Assembly: GCA_003176075.1 (NCBI GenBank)
Contig: PSRN01000255.1
Coordinates: forward strand, 1 to 20,619
Direction of reading: 5' to 3'
Source of the DNA: Bdellovibrio sp.
GTDB lineage: Bacteria; Bdellovibrionota; Bdellovibrionia; Bdellovibrionales; Bdellovibrionaceae
Length of the DNA: 20,619 nucleotides
Shown in pieces: positions 1 to 8,043 of this stretch (position 1 is the first letter of the stretch; each line of letters opens with the position of its first letter). The notes beneath the pieces are model-generated. The model searched no databases. It had not been told where the DNA came from and saw only the letters and a list, made by a program, of their open reading frames with translations. Position numbers and translations under genes: made by a program.

Positions 1-57
1 AAATGTCTTGACTGGATGACACCTTACGAGTTCATGATGGAGGAAAAGTTGCGCTGA
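1..57 (+). CDS. C-terminal end of an IS30-like transposase (partial, 5' end outside window)
   Basis: Reading from base 1 in frame gives 18 residues (KCLDWMTPYEFMMEEKLR) and then TGA at 55-57. The pattern K-C-L-x-W-x-T-P-x-E-x-F resembles the tail of IS30-family DDE transposases, which commonly end in a RPRKCLGWKTPxEVF-like segment. IS481 or IS3 integrase-like transposases have similar tails, so the family is not certain. The 62 bases between this stop and the end of glmS would then hold the right end of the element. CAGGG and CCCTG arms at about 70-94 could form a weak hairpin there, but I cannot define the inverted repeat without the left end. The gene converges on glmS. Confidence 0.5.
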   Translation, partial: KCLDWMTPYEFMMEEKLR

Positions 58-119
58 GAAATTGCAGTCAGGGTCTCAAAAATCGCTCCCTGCACTCAAC
101 TTTGACCAACACAATCACC

Positions 120-1946
120 TCACTCGACCGTGACGGACTTGGCGAGATTCCGCGGTTGGTCCACGTCATGGCCAAGCGAATCGGCCAAGTGGAAAGCCAT
201 CAGTTGCAGGGGAACCACCGACAGAATAGGATTGACCGCCCAATGGGCGCGGGGGATGGCGAGAAATCTTTGGCTCAACTGGCGAAGCTTCTCGTCGCCA
301 ACCGTGCCGATGGAGATGATCTGACCACCGCGCGCCTTGGCCTCTTCAAGATTGCTGATCGTTTTTTCATACCATTCATCGGCCGGCGCGAGCATCACAA
401 TGGCCATGTGTCGATCGATGAGCGCCAGCGGACCGTGTTTCATCTCACCGGCCGCGTAGCCTTCGGCGTGGAGGTAAGCCAGTTCCTTAAGCTTGAGCGC
501 GCCTTCAAGCGCCATCGGGTAATTCACACCTCGGCCCATGAACAAAAATCCCCGATGGTTCTTTAGTTCAATCGCCGCCTCGGAAAAATACTTGTCAAAT
601 GAAAGGACGAGCTCGAGCTGGCCGGGAAGTTCCGTCAAGGCCCGCACGATTTCGTTTTCCAAATATTTCGGCAACCGCCCCCGCTCTTTCGCCAAGTGAG
701 CGGAAAAACAGACGAGCACGGAGAGCGTGCACGTAAAAGCCTTGGTGCTGGCCACTCCGATCTCCGGTCCCGCATTCATGTAGAAATGGCCGTCAGCGCT
801 GCGGTCGATGGTGGAGCCCTTGACATTGCACAAACTCAAAACCTTCACGTGCTGCTGCTTGGCCAGTCGCAAGGCGGCCAGCGTATCGGCGGTTTCACCG
901 CTCTGGGAAATGGTCACGACCAAATCGGTCGGCGAGAGAACCGGCTCGCGGTAGCGAAACTCACTGGCCAGGTCGACGTCCACCGGAATGCGGGCGAGTT
1001 TCTCGATATAATATTTCCCGGTGAGGGCGGCATAATAGCTTGTCCCACACGCCACCATCAGAATGCGCTGCACTTTCGTCAGATCCCAGTCCTGTTGACC
1101 CCAATCCATGGAGATTTCGCTCTTCTCAATATGAAGATGAGGCGAAAGAGCCTGTGACACCGCCTTCGGTTGCTCGTAGATTTCCTTCAGCATGTAATGG
1201 GAGAAACCCTGTTTCTCGGCCGCTTCGGAGGACCATTTCACTTCGGTGATGGTTTTCTCAATCGGCTTTCCCTCGGCACTGAAAAATCGAACCGGCCCCC
1301 GCAAAACCTCGGCGATTTCCCTGTCCCCGAGATAGACGAAGCGCTTGGTGTAAGCCAACCCCGCTTGCACGTCACTGACGACCAAAGCTTGCCCCTCGCA
1401 CAGGCCCACGATCAAGGGAGGCCCATCCTTGAACGCGATCAGCCGGTCCGGTTGCCTTTCCCAAACGACAAGAATTGAAAAGGCCCCCCGCAGGCGCGGC
1501 AACACCTTGATCACGGCGGCGAGCAGGTCCTTTTCCCTTTCCACTTCATCGGCGATCAAATGGGCGACGAGCTCTGAATCCGTGTCGCTGGTCAGTTCGG
1601 CGCCTTGCTCGATCAGGGCCTCGCGAATTTCCAGATAGTTTTCGATGATGCCGTTGTGGACCAGACTCACGCCGCGAACTTCATGGGGATGGGCGTTTCG
1701 CTCCGAAGGCGCGCCGTGTGTGGCCCACCGGGTGTGACCGATGCCCAAGTGGCCTGAGAAATTCTCTTCGGCCAAACGGCTTTCCAAATATTTCAGCTTT
1801 CCTTCCGCCCGCACCCGCTTGAAATGAGGCCCATCAAGAATCGACACGCCGGCGCTGTCGTAACCTCGATACTCGAGTTTCCTAAGCCCTTCGAGAATCA
1901 CTTTCTTTGCTTCAAGCGGCCCAAAATAGCCAACGATTCCACACAT
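120..1946 (-). CDS. glmS: Glutamine--fructose-6-phosphate aminotransferase (isomerizing)
   Basis: This enzyme makes glucosamine-6-phosphate from fructose-6-phosphate and glutamine, the first committed cytoplasmic step towards UDP-GlcNAc for peptidoglycan and LPS. The 608 residues match the usual length of about 609. It begins MCGIVGYFG, so Cys2 becomes the N-terminal nucleophile of the glutaminase domain after Met removal. GHTRWATHG and the HNGIIENY segment follow. Two SIS sugar-isomerase domains come next, with ACGTSYYA, SQSGETADT and the EGALKLKELAY motif. The C-terminus is NLAKSVTVE, typical of the family. AGGGGGAA precedes the ATG at a sensible distance. It lies 29 nt downstream of glmU on the same strand, so the two are very probably co-transcribed. 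No glmS ribozyme-like leader is apparent in the short gap. Confidence 0.98.
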   Translation of the reverse strand: MCGIVGYFGPLEAKKVILEGLRKLEYRGYDSAGVSILDGPHFKRVRAEGKLKYLESRLAEENFSGHLGIGHTRWATHGAPSERNAHPHEVRGVSLVHNGIIENYLEIREALIEQGAELTSDTDSELVAHLIADEVEREKDLLAAVIKVLPRLRGAFSILVVWERQPDRLIAFKDGPPLIVGLCEGQALVVSDVQAGLAYTKRFVYLGDREIAEVLRGPVRFFSAEGKPIEKTITEVKWSSEAAEKQGFSHYMLKEIYEQPKAVSQALSPHLHIEKSEISMDWGQQDWDLTKVQRILMVACGTSYYAALTGKYYIEKLARIPVDVDLASEFRYREPVLSPTDLVVTISQSGETADTLAALRLAKQQHVKVLSLCNVKGSTIDRSADGHFYMNAGPEIGVASTKAFTCTLSVLVCFSAHLAKERGRLPKYLENEIVRALTELPGQLELVLSFDKYFSEAAIELKNHRGFLFMGRGVNYPMALEGALKLKELAYLHAEGYAAGEMKHGPLALIDRHMAIVMLAPADEWYEKTISNLEEAKARGGQIISIGTVGDEKLRQLSQRFLAIPRAHWAVNPILSVVPLQLMAFHLADSLGHDVDQPRNLAKSVTVE

Positions 1947-1975
1947 CGGCTTTCCCCCTTATCCTATCATCCGGA

Positions 1976-3397
1976 TCATCCGGACTTTTTATCAGCGGCC
2001 TCATTCCCGCCGGCACTGTCGCCTTTGGCGGCCTCGTCTTTGACGTAATTTTCCTTCACCACTTGCCGGGCCCGGCCGACCGCCAGCGCGCGCGGCGGAA
2101 CATCCTTAGTGATCGTGGACCCCGAACCGATCACCGCGCCGTCGCCGACCGTGACGGGAGCCACAAACTGCGTGTCGCTGCCGACAAAAACTCTCTTGCC
2201 GATGACGGTCTTGTATTTCTTCCTGTCCACCGCATAGTTGCAGGTGATGGTGCCACAACCCACATTCGCATCTTCCCCCACCTCGGCGTCACCCAAGTAA
2301 GTCAAGTGACCCGCCTTTGAACGGGCGCCAAATTGCACTTTCTTCATTTCGACGAAATTCCCCACGTGGGCTTCTTCGGCAATCACGGTCTCCGGCCGCA
2401 AACGGGCATAAGGTCCCACCGTCGCATGGTTCATAATCCTGGCGCTTTCAAGGTAGCTTCCAGCTCTGATCTGCACGCTGTTTCCAATGTCCGTGTCGAC
2501 GACGTAACAATGAGGCTCAATGGAGCTCATGGCCCCGACGCGCGTGTTCCCGCGCAACATCACGTGGGGATAAAGGACGGCTCCTGGCTCCACCCGCACC
2601 GTGCTTTCCACATAGGTCGTGCGCGGGTCCATCAAAATCACTCCGTCTTCCATGAGCCGCCGGGCTTTTTGGCGATATTTTATCCGCGACGCCTCAGCCA
2701 GTTCCGTTTGGGAGTTGACTCCCCATGAAACGCGTTTGGGCCCCTGAAAGGTGCCGACCTTCAAATGACCTTCAATACAAAGCCCCACCAAATCCGTCAG
2801 GTAATATTCATTTTGCGCATTGGCCGGTCGAATACGCGGCAACTCGTCTTGCAGCACATCCGCCTTGATCAGGTACATTCCAGTGTTCACTTCGCGAATA
2901 TTCAAAGTGGCCTGGGTCGCATCCTTGGCTTCGACGATGGCCCGAATTTGCCCTCCGGAGCGCACAACGCGCCCGAAGGATTTGGGATTTTCAAGAATTG
3001 TCGTGACCACCATCAGGTCCACTCCCGACGAGCGGAATTCTTTCACCATGGCGAGAAGATCTTCGGCTTCGATCAAAGGGTGATCACCGTTAAGAATCAA
3101 GACATCCCCGCTCAGGCTTTCTATATCTGCCGACTTCACCGCATCGCCCGTTCCCAACTGTTGGGCCTGAACGTGGATTTGAACACCCAACGGCTCGACC
3201 ACGGCTTTTACCGAATTCAGACCAAAGCCCGCCACCAGACGTATGTCGGTGAAACCAGCCGCCTTGCAATTTTCTATCACGTGGAGAATCATGGGTCGAC
3301 CCGCCACCGGGTGTAAGATCTTCGGCAACGGCGACTTCATCCGTTTTCCCAAGCCCGCCGCTAGAATGATCGCGGTGACCTCGTTGTTTTCTTTCAT
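1976..3397 (-). CDS. glmU: Bifunctional UDP-N-acetylglucosamine pyrophosphorylase / glucosamine-1-phosphate N-acetyltransferase
   Basis: GlmU acetylates glucosamine-1-phosphate and then uridylates it to give UDP-GlcNAc. The N-terminal nucleotidyltransferase domain shows LAAGLGKRMKS.LPK near the start and the LNGDHPL segment. The C-terminal half is a left-handed beta-helix of hexapeptide repeats. It contains the acetyltransferase signature around AGHLTYLGDAEVG and GCGTITCNY. I chose the ATG at 3395-3397 (protein begins MKENNEVTAII, 473 aa) because GGGAGGG lies about 10 nt upstream. An in-frame ATG at 3416-3418 has no ribosome binding site. The protein carries an extra charged tail of about 25 residues after the usual end, rich in Lys, Asp and Gly. 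The stop codon is followed by a second copy of TCCGGATGA, which gives a second stop. The gene is divergent from the HAD gene. Confidence 0.97.
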   Translation of the reverse strand: MKENNEVTAIILAAGLGKRMKSPLPKILHPVAGRPMILHVIENCKAAGFTDIRLVAGFGLNSVKAVVEPLGVQIHVQAQQLGTGDAVKSADIESLSGDVLILNGDHPLIEAEDLLAMVKEFRSSGVDLMVVTTILENPKSFGRVVRSGGQIRAIVEAKDATQATLNIREVNTGMYLIKADVLQDELPRIRPANAQNEYYLTDLVGLCIEGHLKVGTFQGPKRVSWGVNSQTELAEASRIKYRQKARRLMEDGVILMDPRTTYVESTVRVEPGAVLYPHVMLRGNTRVGAMSSIEPHCYVVDTDIGNSVQIRAGSYLESARIMNHATVGPYARLRPETVIAEEAHVGNFVEMKKVQFGARSKAGHLTYLGDAEVGEDANVGCGTITCNYAVDRKKYKTVIGKRVFVGSDTQFVAPVTVGDGAVIGSGSTITKDVPPRALAVGRARQVVKENYVKDEAAKGDSAGGNEAADKKSG

Positions 3398-3470
3398 TCC
3401 TTCATGGCCCTCCCACATGAAGCTAGACTTTCATGTTCCGAGGTGAAAAGCATCCATTTCTTTGTTACCG

Positions 3471-3480
3471 TAAGGAGGTG
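3471..3480 (+). promoter_or_regulatory. Strong ribosome binding site deciding the HAD start
   Basis: TAAGGAGGTG is complementary to nearly the whole 16S anti-Shine-Dalgarno tail. It overlaps an in-frame GTG (3478-3480), which is too close to use it, and lies 9 nt before an in-frame TTG (3490-3492). This supports TTG as the start codon. Confidence 0.7.
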
Positions 3481-3489
3481 TTTCAGACT

Positions 3490-3981
3490 TTGATCTTTGA
3501 TCTCGACGACACCTTGATCGACACAAGTCGCTATTTGCTGCCGATCGCGGGAACGGCTGAATTCGCACGTCGAATTCGGCAGCCCCTCCCCTTGCTACCG
3601 GGAGTTCGTGAAACCTTGCGACTGTTGCATCCACGCTACGATCTCCACTTATTGACGCAAGGTCGAATCGAGATTCAAAAACAAAAACTGGAAAGTTCGC
3701 AGCTGTCCGCGTTTTTCTCTGAGGTTTTTTTTGTTGATCCCAGCAAAGGCGAAAGCAAAGGAGAGGTCTTTCACCAACTCAGCCAAAGAAAAGCGCCCGC
3801 ACTATTCTTGAGCGTTGGCAACCGCCGGTCCACGGATATTCGCGAAGCCAAACGATACGGGATGAAGACCTGTTTCTTCCGTTACGGCGAACACGCCGAC
3901 GAAGAGCCCGAATGCCCGGAGGACGAGGCGGATTTTGAAGTCACTTCATTCGCGGAACTGATCGAGCGATGTCAGCTATAA
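3490..3981 (+). CDS. HAD-superfamily hydrolase (probable phosphatase)
   Basis: This is a small HAD-fold protein, expected to remove phosphate from a small metabolite or phosphoprotein. Motif I (DLDDTLID) sits at the very N-terminus. LLTQG matches motif II. The final motif reads VGNRRSTDI, where the family normally has VGD; the Asp of TDI is present. The start is best placed at TTG 3490, giving about 163 aa. TAAGGAGGTG at 3471-3480 is a near-perfect Shine-Dalgarno sequence 9 nt before it, and motif I follows at once, as is usual for HAD proteins. An ATG at 3433 in the same frame lacks a ribosome binding site and would add 19 non-conserved residues. The last 13 nt overlap the start of the histidine kinase gene, so the two are translationally coupled. 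The substrate is unknown. Confidence 0.85.
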   Translation: MIFDLDDTLIDTSRYLLPIAGTAEFARRIRQPLPLLPGVRETLRLLHPRYDLHLLTQGRIEIQKQKLESSQLSAFFSEVFFVDPSKGESKGEVFHQLSQRKAPALFLSVGNRRSTDIREAKRYGMKTCFFRYGEHADEEPECPEDEADFEVTSFAELIERCQL

Positions 3982-5885
3982 AAAGATCGATCTTATCGCT
4001 TGTGCCGATTCCCAAGTCCCTTGATCATTTGGACATTCAAAATATTTCGCTCGACGAACTGCACGCCTCATTCGTGGCGGCTCCGCCGCCCACGCTCAGG
4101 CCCTCCCCCTGTGACGTGCTGATCGGTCAACCACGGCATTTTCAAGATGCTCTGTTCGGCGACTTTTGGACCGGTTTGAGAGCCGCCAACCGGGGAACGC
4201 AACTGATCCTGGTGGCAACCTCCAATGATCCGATCCCGCAATTGATGGACCTTCACTGCCGTTATTCGATCTTCCGGGTTTTGGAACGCATGGAGGAAGC
4301 CGATTTCGAATGGTCCGTCTTTGAAGCGGTCGAGCAAGCGAAGCTGATTCAACAGAATGAACAGCTTCAGCTTCTGGTGAATGATCAAATCCTGAGGCTC
4401 AAGGCGCTCAACGTCGAACTCGAAGAACGCGTGGTTAAGCGTCAACATTATCTGGAAGAATCCCGCCGCAAGAGTCTCATCGCTCAATTTCGCTGGAGCA
4501 CCCTCCGCCAAGCCACCGAGAGAATTCACGAGGCCGGTTCCATCGCCGAAATGGAGCGCCAGCTCACCGAGGTTTTGCGTGACACCCTCAATATCACGCA
4601 GGTCCGCATCGTTGTCCCGCAACAGAGCTCCCTCCCGCAAGCCCCGGTGTCCGATCTGGCGGTTCACCGGGTGCGGCTCTTTCAAGATGAAAATATCCTG
4701 CTCGGATACGCCATTTTTCTGCGCGAGGCCTCTTGGCCATTTTCGGCCGATGAAAAGGACTTCCTGCAAAAGATTTCAGAGGGAATCTCGCTCGCCATTC
4801 GCCGCCTGAACCAATTGGAGCTCTCGCGCTCCTTGCGCGAGCAATGGCAAGCGACGTTCAATGCCGTGAGCGATCCCATCGCTTTGATTTCACCGCAATA
4901 CGAAGTCATCCAGTGCAATTCCGCTTTTGCCGAGCGGGCACGCGCCCATGCCCTCGGCGAAAAGTGTTACCAACTTCTATTTGACCGCGATCAACCCTGC
5001 GCCCACTGCCAACTCGGATCGGGCTTTCGCCTGACACGCGCGGCGGCGCCTCGCGCGTCGGAGCTGCTGACGGAGCCGCCCCGGGCGGCGGAGCGTTTAA
5101 CAGAGACCTGGGATGTCCACAGCCAAAGCCTGCAAGTCAACCCGGATGAGCCGGTCATGTACTTCAACCAGTACCGCAACATCACCGAACAAATGAAAAT
5201 GGAAAGCCAGCTGATTGAAAGCGCTAAACTTGCCGAACTGGGCATCATTGGCTCGAGCATCGCGCATGAGCTCAACAATCCGCTCGGCGGCATTCTCTCG
5301 TTCGTGCAAATGATGAAGATGGACATGAAACCCACGGATCCTCTTTATCCAGATATCTTGGAAATGGAACAAGGCGTGCTTCGCTGCCGCGATATTGTCC
5401 AGAATCTTCTTGGTTTCACCCGCAGCAATTCGATGGATGAGCGGCAGACCTTTGATTTCCGCCAGGCTGTCCAGCGGGCCCTGTCATTGATTGACCTGCA
5501 AACCCGCGCCCATGGCATTCAAGTCCGTCGCCAGATCCCGGATCATCCCCTGATGATCACTGGCCACCTGAATCTCTTGTCCCAAGCCTTGGCCAACCTG
5601 TTGCAGGACTCGCTTCTCTCCGTGCGCCAGGCCTTTCACCGGCCCGAAGCGCACATCGAGGTGATCGTGATCGATTATCCGGATTTTATCGAAACGCAGG
5701 TCTTGGACAACGGTCTAGGAGCTGAAAATTCTCCCCGCATCTCGATCCCGCTGGCCCAGCGAATTGTGCTTGATCATCAAGGACGATTTGAAGTCTCCAC
5801 GTCCAGGGTCGGCGGAGGCGACCCACGATCCAAAGTCAATAAGGTCCTAAGACTAGTGAAAATCATTTTACCCAAGAAGATTTAG
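3969..5885 (+). CDS. Multidomain sensor histidine kinase with degenerate receiver, GAF-like and PAS domains and a lidless ATPase domain
   Basis: This is a soluble 638-residue two-component sensor with no membrane segment. Residues about 47-120 look like a receiver domain without the acidic pocket. A coiled coil follows (about 120-165), then a GAF-like region (about 175-280). Next comes a PAS region (about 290-410) with a CYQLLFDRDQPCAHC cysteine cluster at 333-347. The dimerisation helix carries the phospho-acceptor H433 in HELNNPL. In the catalytic domain the N-box reads NLLQDS, with Asp547 where Asn normally binds Mg. The G1 box DNG is at 580-582, but the F-box and the GTGLGL G2 box are absent. 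DNGLGAENSPRIS runs straight into IPLAQRIVLDHQGRFEV. ATP binding is therefore doubtful, and the protein may act as a phosphatase, scaffold or partner of another kinase. It overlaps the HAD gene by 13 nt. The likely partner regulator is at 9022. Confidence 0.88.
   Translation: MSAIKRSILSLVPIPKSLDHLDIQNISLDELHASFVAAPPPTLRPSPCDVLIGQPRHFQDALFGDFWTGLRAANRGTQLILVATSNDPIPQLMDLHCRYSIFRVLERMEEADFEWSVFEAVEQAKLIQQNEQLQLLVNDQILRLKALNVELEERVVKRQHYLEESRRKSLIAQFRWSTLRQATERIHEAGSIAEMERQLTEVLRDTLNITQVRIVVPQQSSLPQAPVSDLAVHRVRLFQDENILLGYAIFLREASWPFSADEKDFLQKISEGISLAIRRLNQLELSRSLREQWQATFNAVSDPIALISPQYEVIQCNSAFAERARAHALGEKCYQLLFDRDQPCAHCQLGSGFRLTRAAAPRASELLTEPPRAAERLTETWDVHSQSLQVNPDEPVMYFNQYRNITEQMKMESQLIESAKLAELGIIGSSIAHELNNPLGGILSFVQMMKMDMKPTDPLYPDILEMEQGVLRCRDIVQNLLGFTRSNSMDERQTFDFRQAVQRALSLIDLQTRAHGIQVRRQIPDHPLMITGHLNLLSQALANLLQDSLLSVRQAFHRPEAHIEVIVIDYPDFIETQVLDNGLGAENSPRISIPLAQRIVLDHQGRFEVSTSRVGGGDPRSKVNKVLRLVKIILPKKI
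5697..5718 (+). repeat. 22-nt direct repeat, copy A (inside the kinase gene)
   Basis: These 22 bases, starting CAGGTCTTGGACAACGG and ending TCTAG, encode Q577 to L583 of the kinase, including the G1-box DNG. An identical 22-mer lies at 8880-8901 on the same strand, 3,183 nt away and shortly before the response-regulator gene. A chance 22-mer match in a 20 kb window is very unlikely. Confidence 0.9.
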
Positions 5886-5931
5886 ATTCTAAGGCGCTCT
5901 AGCGCGTTTGCAGTCTGACGACCTTACGTGA

Positions 5932-6198
5932 CTATGCTGACTTCGTGGGGGGTTCGGTCTTGTACGCAAGGCCGATGATCTGGTCGATATGCGCCTCAAA
6001 GCGCGAAGCCCAAACCAAGGCTGATCCGAACGAATCGGGCGCTGTTTGATCCCATTCATACTTGTCTTTGGGAAAGCAGTACACGCCTTGAAGGGGCGTC
6101 AAGTCGGCAAAGACCCGGGTGCCGTCCGTCAGCTCGACCGTGACCTTTTTGTACTCGGGCGTCGACACGCTCACAATTAGCGCAACGGGAGAACCCAT
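5932..6198 (-). CDS. DUF2442 domain protein
   Basis: This is an 88-residue protein matching the DUF2442 style: a small beta-rich protein with VELTDGTRVFADLTPLQG, then a WxxxxxS-type helix. It is encoded directly after a DUF4160 gene, and such pairs are common in bacteria. I chose the ATG at 6196-6198, giving MGSPVALIVSVSTPEY. The longer frame back to 6267 only reads through the DUF4160 gene. The start overlaps the DUF4160 end by 22 nt, which implies translational coupling. The function is unknown. The pair is often suspected of being toxin-antitoxin-like, and I cannot confirm that here. It converges on the kinase gene with 46 nt between the stops. Confidence 0.75.
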   Translation of the reverse strand: MGSPVALIVSVSTPEYKKVTVELTDGTRVFADLTPLQGVYCFPKDKYEWDQTAPDSFGSALVWASRFEAHIDQIIGLAYKTEPPTKSA

Positions 6199-6443
6199 GG
6201 CAGTTCCTTTCCGGCCATGGCATTTTGCCAGGCCTGCTTCAATTCCAATTGGCGTTCCGCGCACCACTCGGCAACGAGGCGATTCGTGCGGGCGCTCAAA
6301 TTGCCTTCAATACACCGACCGGACAAATCAAACACCCCTTCCGAACCGCCGTACCGAGCGTGAAAGTGCGGCATCTTGTGCTTCTGGGTATCGTACCAGT
6401 ACATATAAATGGAAATGCCAAAAAACTCAGAAATTCGAGGCAT
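6177..6443 (-). CDS. DUF4160 domain protein
   Basis: This is an 88-residue protein of the DUF4160 family: MPRISEFFGISIYMYW followed by the characteristic KMPHFHARYGG segment with its HxH pair. It ends in a helix rich in Ala, Gln and Trp. AGGGGAAAGACGA precedes the ATG and is a good ribosome binding site. The gene is the first of a two-gene unit with DUF2442, overlapping by 22 nt. The biochemical role is not established. The HxH pair suggests metal or nucleic-acid binding, which is inference only. The unit sits between a sensor kinase and its probable response regulator, consistent with a mobile accessory cassette inserted there. Confidence 0.8.
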   Translation of the reverse strand: MPRISEFFGISIYMYWYDTQKHKMPHFHARYGGSEGVFDLSGRCIEGNLSARTNRLVAEWCAERQLELKQAWQNAMAGKELPWVLPLR

Positions 6444-6703
6444 TCGTCTTTCCCCTTAGCACACTTCTTTCAATTGTTAATCCGGGTCTCTTCAGCCCGA
6501 TTCAGAGTGAATATACCGACATCTTTTAGCTTCATTTCCTGCCTTACTGTCACTGTCTAATAGTGGTGTGAAAGTTAACATTTCTCAACATAAATTCTTT
6601 TTCTAGCAAGAGGATTTGCCGCCGTGGATTGAGGCATGGGTTTCTGGTGATACAACTTCAACATTTTTTCTCGAGGAGATCACCAAGCAGATTTTCCAAC
6701 CAT
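6444..6703. other. AT-rich intergenic stretch
   Basis: This 260-base stretch between the peptidase stop and the DUF4160 start is markedly AT-rich. It should hold the leftward promoter of the DUF4160-DUF2442 pair, but I see no convincing -35/-10 pair. TGGTGAT and ATCACCA arms (about 6645-6688, loop near 26 nt) are the only sizeable inverted repeat. A plus-strand frame from 6607 reads like protein (QEDLPPWIEAWVSGDTT) for about 30 residues without a start and could be a gene scrap. Confidence 0.4.
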
Positions 6704-7948
6704 TTATTCACCAAACAGCGCTGCAAATGCCTTTAGTAAGGCCTTTTGATGGTCTTCCCCGATCAAATTTTTGACGTCCTCGCCAGCGAACGTATTGAGC
6801 TTCTTCAAATCCTTGCTCAAATACCCATTCAAAAACCACTGGTAGCGATCTTCTGCGGAGCCGTGGGTAAAGGCACTCGCGTCGACGTAACCCTGACTTC
6901 TCCTTTGCAGAGTATCGTCGCCTAGTCGCTCTGTCGCTCTCAGGATATCTCTGATTTCCCTTGGATCAATATTTTCATCCCTGACGGCGGCACGGGCCCA
7001 TCGGCCGGCAAAGGCGTCAGCCATAAGCTCAGTACGGGTTTGAATGATATTCGCTATTGCCGGAGATACTTGACTCTTAATTCTTTCCGCCTCAGCCCAT
7101 CCGCCCGACAGATTCTGAATATGATGCCCCCATTCGTGTTCAATGACGTACGCGCGCGGGGATTCCCCTGGGGCCCGGAGTTCGTTCTCTAGCCTTTGGT
7201 AAAAATCAAAATCCATGTATATTTTCCTGTCAGTTGGACAATAAAAGGGTCCGATTGTTACCAATGCCATACCACAGCCCGATTTTGTTGTTCCCTTATA
7301 GATGACCAGCGTGCTGGGATTATATTTAACTCCGCGCGGGAGGTTCTCGCTCCAATAATCTTCGAGGCTGCCTAAAACTTGACGGGCTTCAATCCCCTGT
7401 GGATCCATTGGCCGTTTCACCAGAGGAAGTAATCCCAACTTTCTTTCCGGCGTATCCGTCCAGCCTTGTCCGCCGAGTTTGCCAAAAAGTCCCTGACCTT
7501 TCCAGAGAGCACGCAGAACTGAAGGGGCCGTGGCCACGGTTTCCTTTCCGGCGTTCCAGGTTCGCGCTTGCGCTTCTTGCATTTCGGTTGGCTTACTATC
7601 ACCGCAAACAAGGCCAGCGCGCAAAACCGAAAGCTCGGAATTGGAACGGTAAAAGTCCCGGGCCGAAGTGGCAAAAGAGAAGAGGCCCGTCACAAGACAT
7701 GCCGCCTCCAATGGGCTGGCAAGACCGGAGCTGGCAAGGGTCGCCACGAGGAGTCCTGTACATGTCGAGGCGCCGGCAAAACCCATGATGTGCCGAGCGT
7801 CTTTCCGTTGTTGCTGAGATCGATGAAACTCATCAGCGATGGCAAAGTAGGTGGGACAATAGTCGCCTCCTCGGCTCTCTTCCTCCCTTATTATCTTAGG
7901 GACAATCACCGGAAAATCCACCAGGGCTTGCGCTTCCGGAGATTCCAC
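6704..7948 (-). CDS. YpfJ-type neutral zinc metallopeptidase
   Basis: The C-terminal half matches the neutral zinc metallopeptidase family of E. coli YpfJ. CGMALVTIGPFYCPTDRKIYMD (about 225-246) leads to the zinc site HEWGH at 271-275. ELMAD at 307-311 supplies the third ligand region. FTHGSAEDRYQWFLNGY (360-376) is the usual family ending. A hydrophobic stretch at about 54-93 could span the membrane. The only NTG start is GTG 7948, with no good ribosome binding site. The frame stays open and protein-like upstream to 8080 (NPDEGNIAAARDSQKSYLQK and SIEYFENLS), with no start codon in it. This part therefore probably belongs to a longer product continuous with the exported protein at 8044-8751, through a frameshift near 8045-8100. 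The substrate is unknown. Confidence 0.82.
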   Translation of the reverse strand: MESPEAQALVDFPVIVPKIIREEESRGGDYCPTYFAIADEFHRSQQQRKDARHIMGFAGASTCTGLLVATLASSGLASPLEAACLVTGLFSFATSARDFYRSNSELSVLRAGLVCGDSKPTEMQEAQARTWNAGKETVATAPSVLRALWKGQGLFGKLGGQGWTDTPERKLGLLPLVKRPMDPQGIEARQVLGSLEDYWSENLPRGVKYNPSTLVIYKGTTKSGCGMALVTIGPFYCPTDRKIYMDFDFYQRLENELRAPGESPRAYVIEHEWGHHIQNLSGGWAEAERIKSQVSPAIANIIQTRTELMADAFAGRWARAAVRDENIDPREIRDILRATERLGDDTLQRRSQGYVDASAFTHGSAEDRYQWFLNGYLSKDLKKLNTFAGEDVKNLIGEDHQKALLKAFAALFGE

Positions 7949-8043
7949 TGAAAGGTTCTCAAAGTATTCGATGGACTTTTGCAGATAGGATTTTTGCGAA
8001 TCTCTCGCCGCTGCAATGTTGCCTTCGTCAGGGTTTGCAGCTG

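Noticed and set aside
58..119. Possible rho-independent terminator for glmS
   Set aside because: CAGGG and CCCTG arms are only 5 bp with a 14-nt loop, and no T-run follows on the minus strand.
102..566. Plus-strand open frame of 154 codons across glmS
   Set aside because: It is the antisense of the glmS C-terminal SIS domain. The composition is typical of a shadow frame (many Arg, His, Gln) and no start signal is present.
5886..5931. Hairpin GCGC-TCTA-GCGC between kinase and DUF2442 as a bidirectional terminator
   Set aside because: A 4-bp stem with only three T after it is too weak to support a terminator call.
6475..6510. AATCCGGG / CCCGATT inverted repeat upstream of DUF4160 as an operator
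   Set aside because: It has a bulge and a 9-nt loop and is a single copy; I cannot distinguish it from chance.
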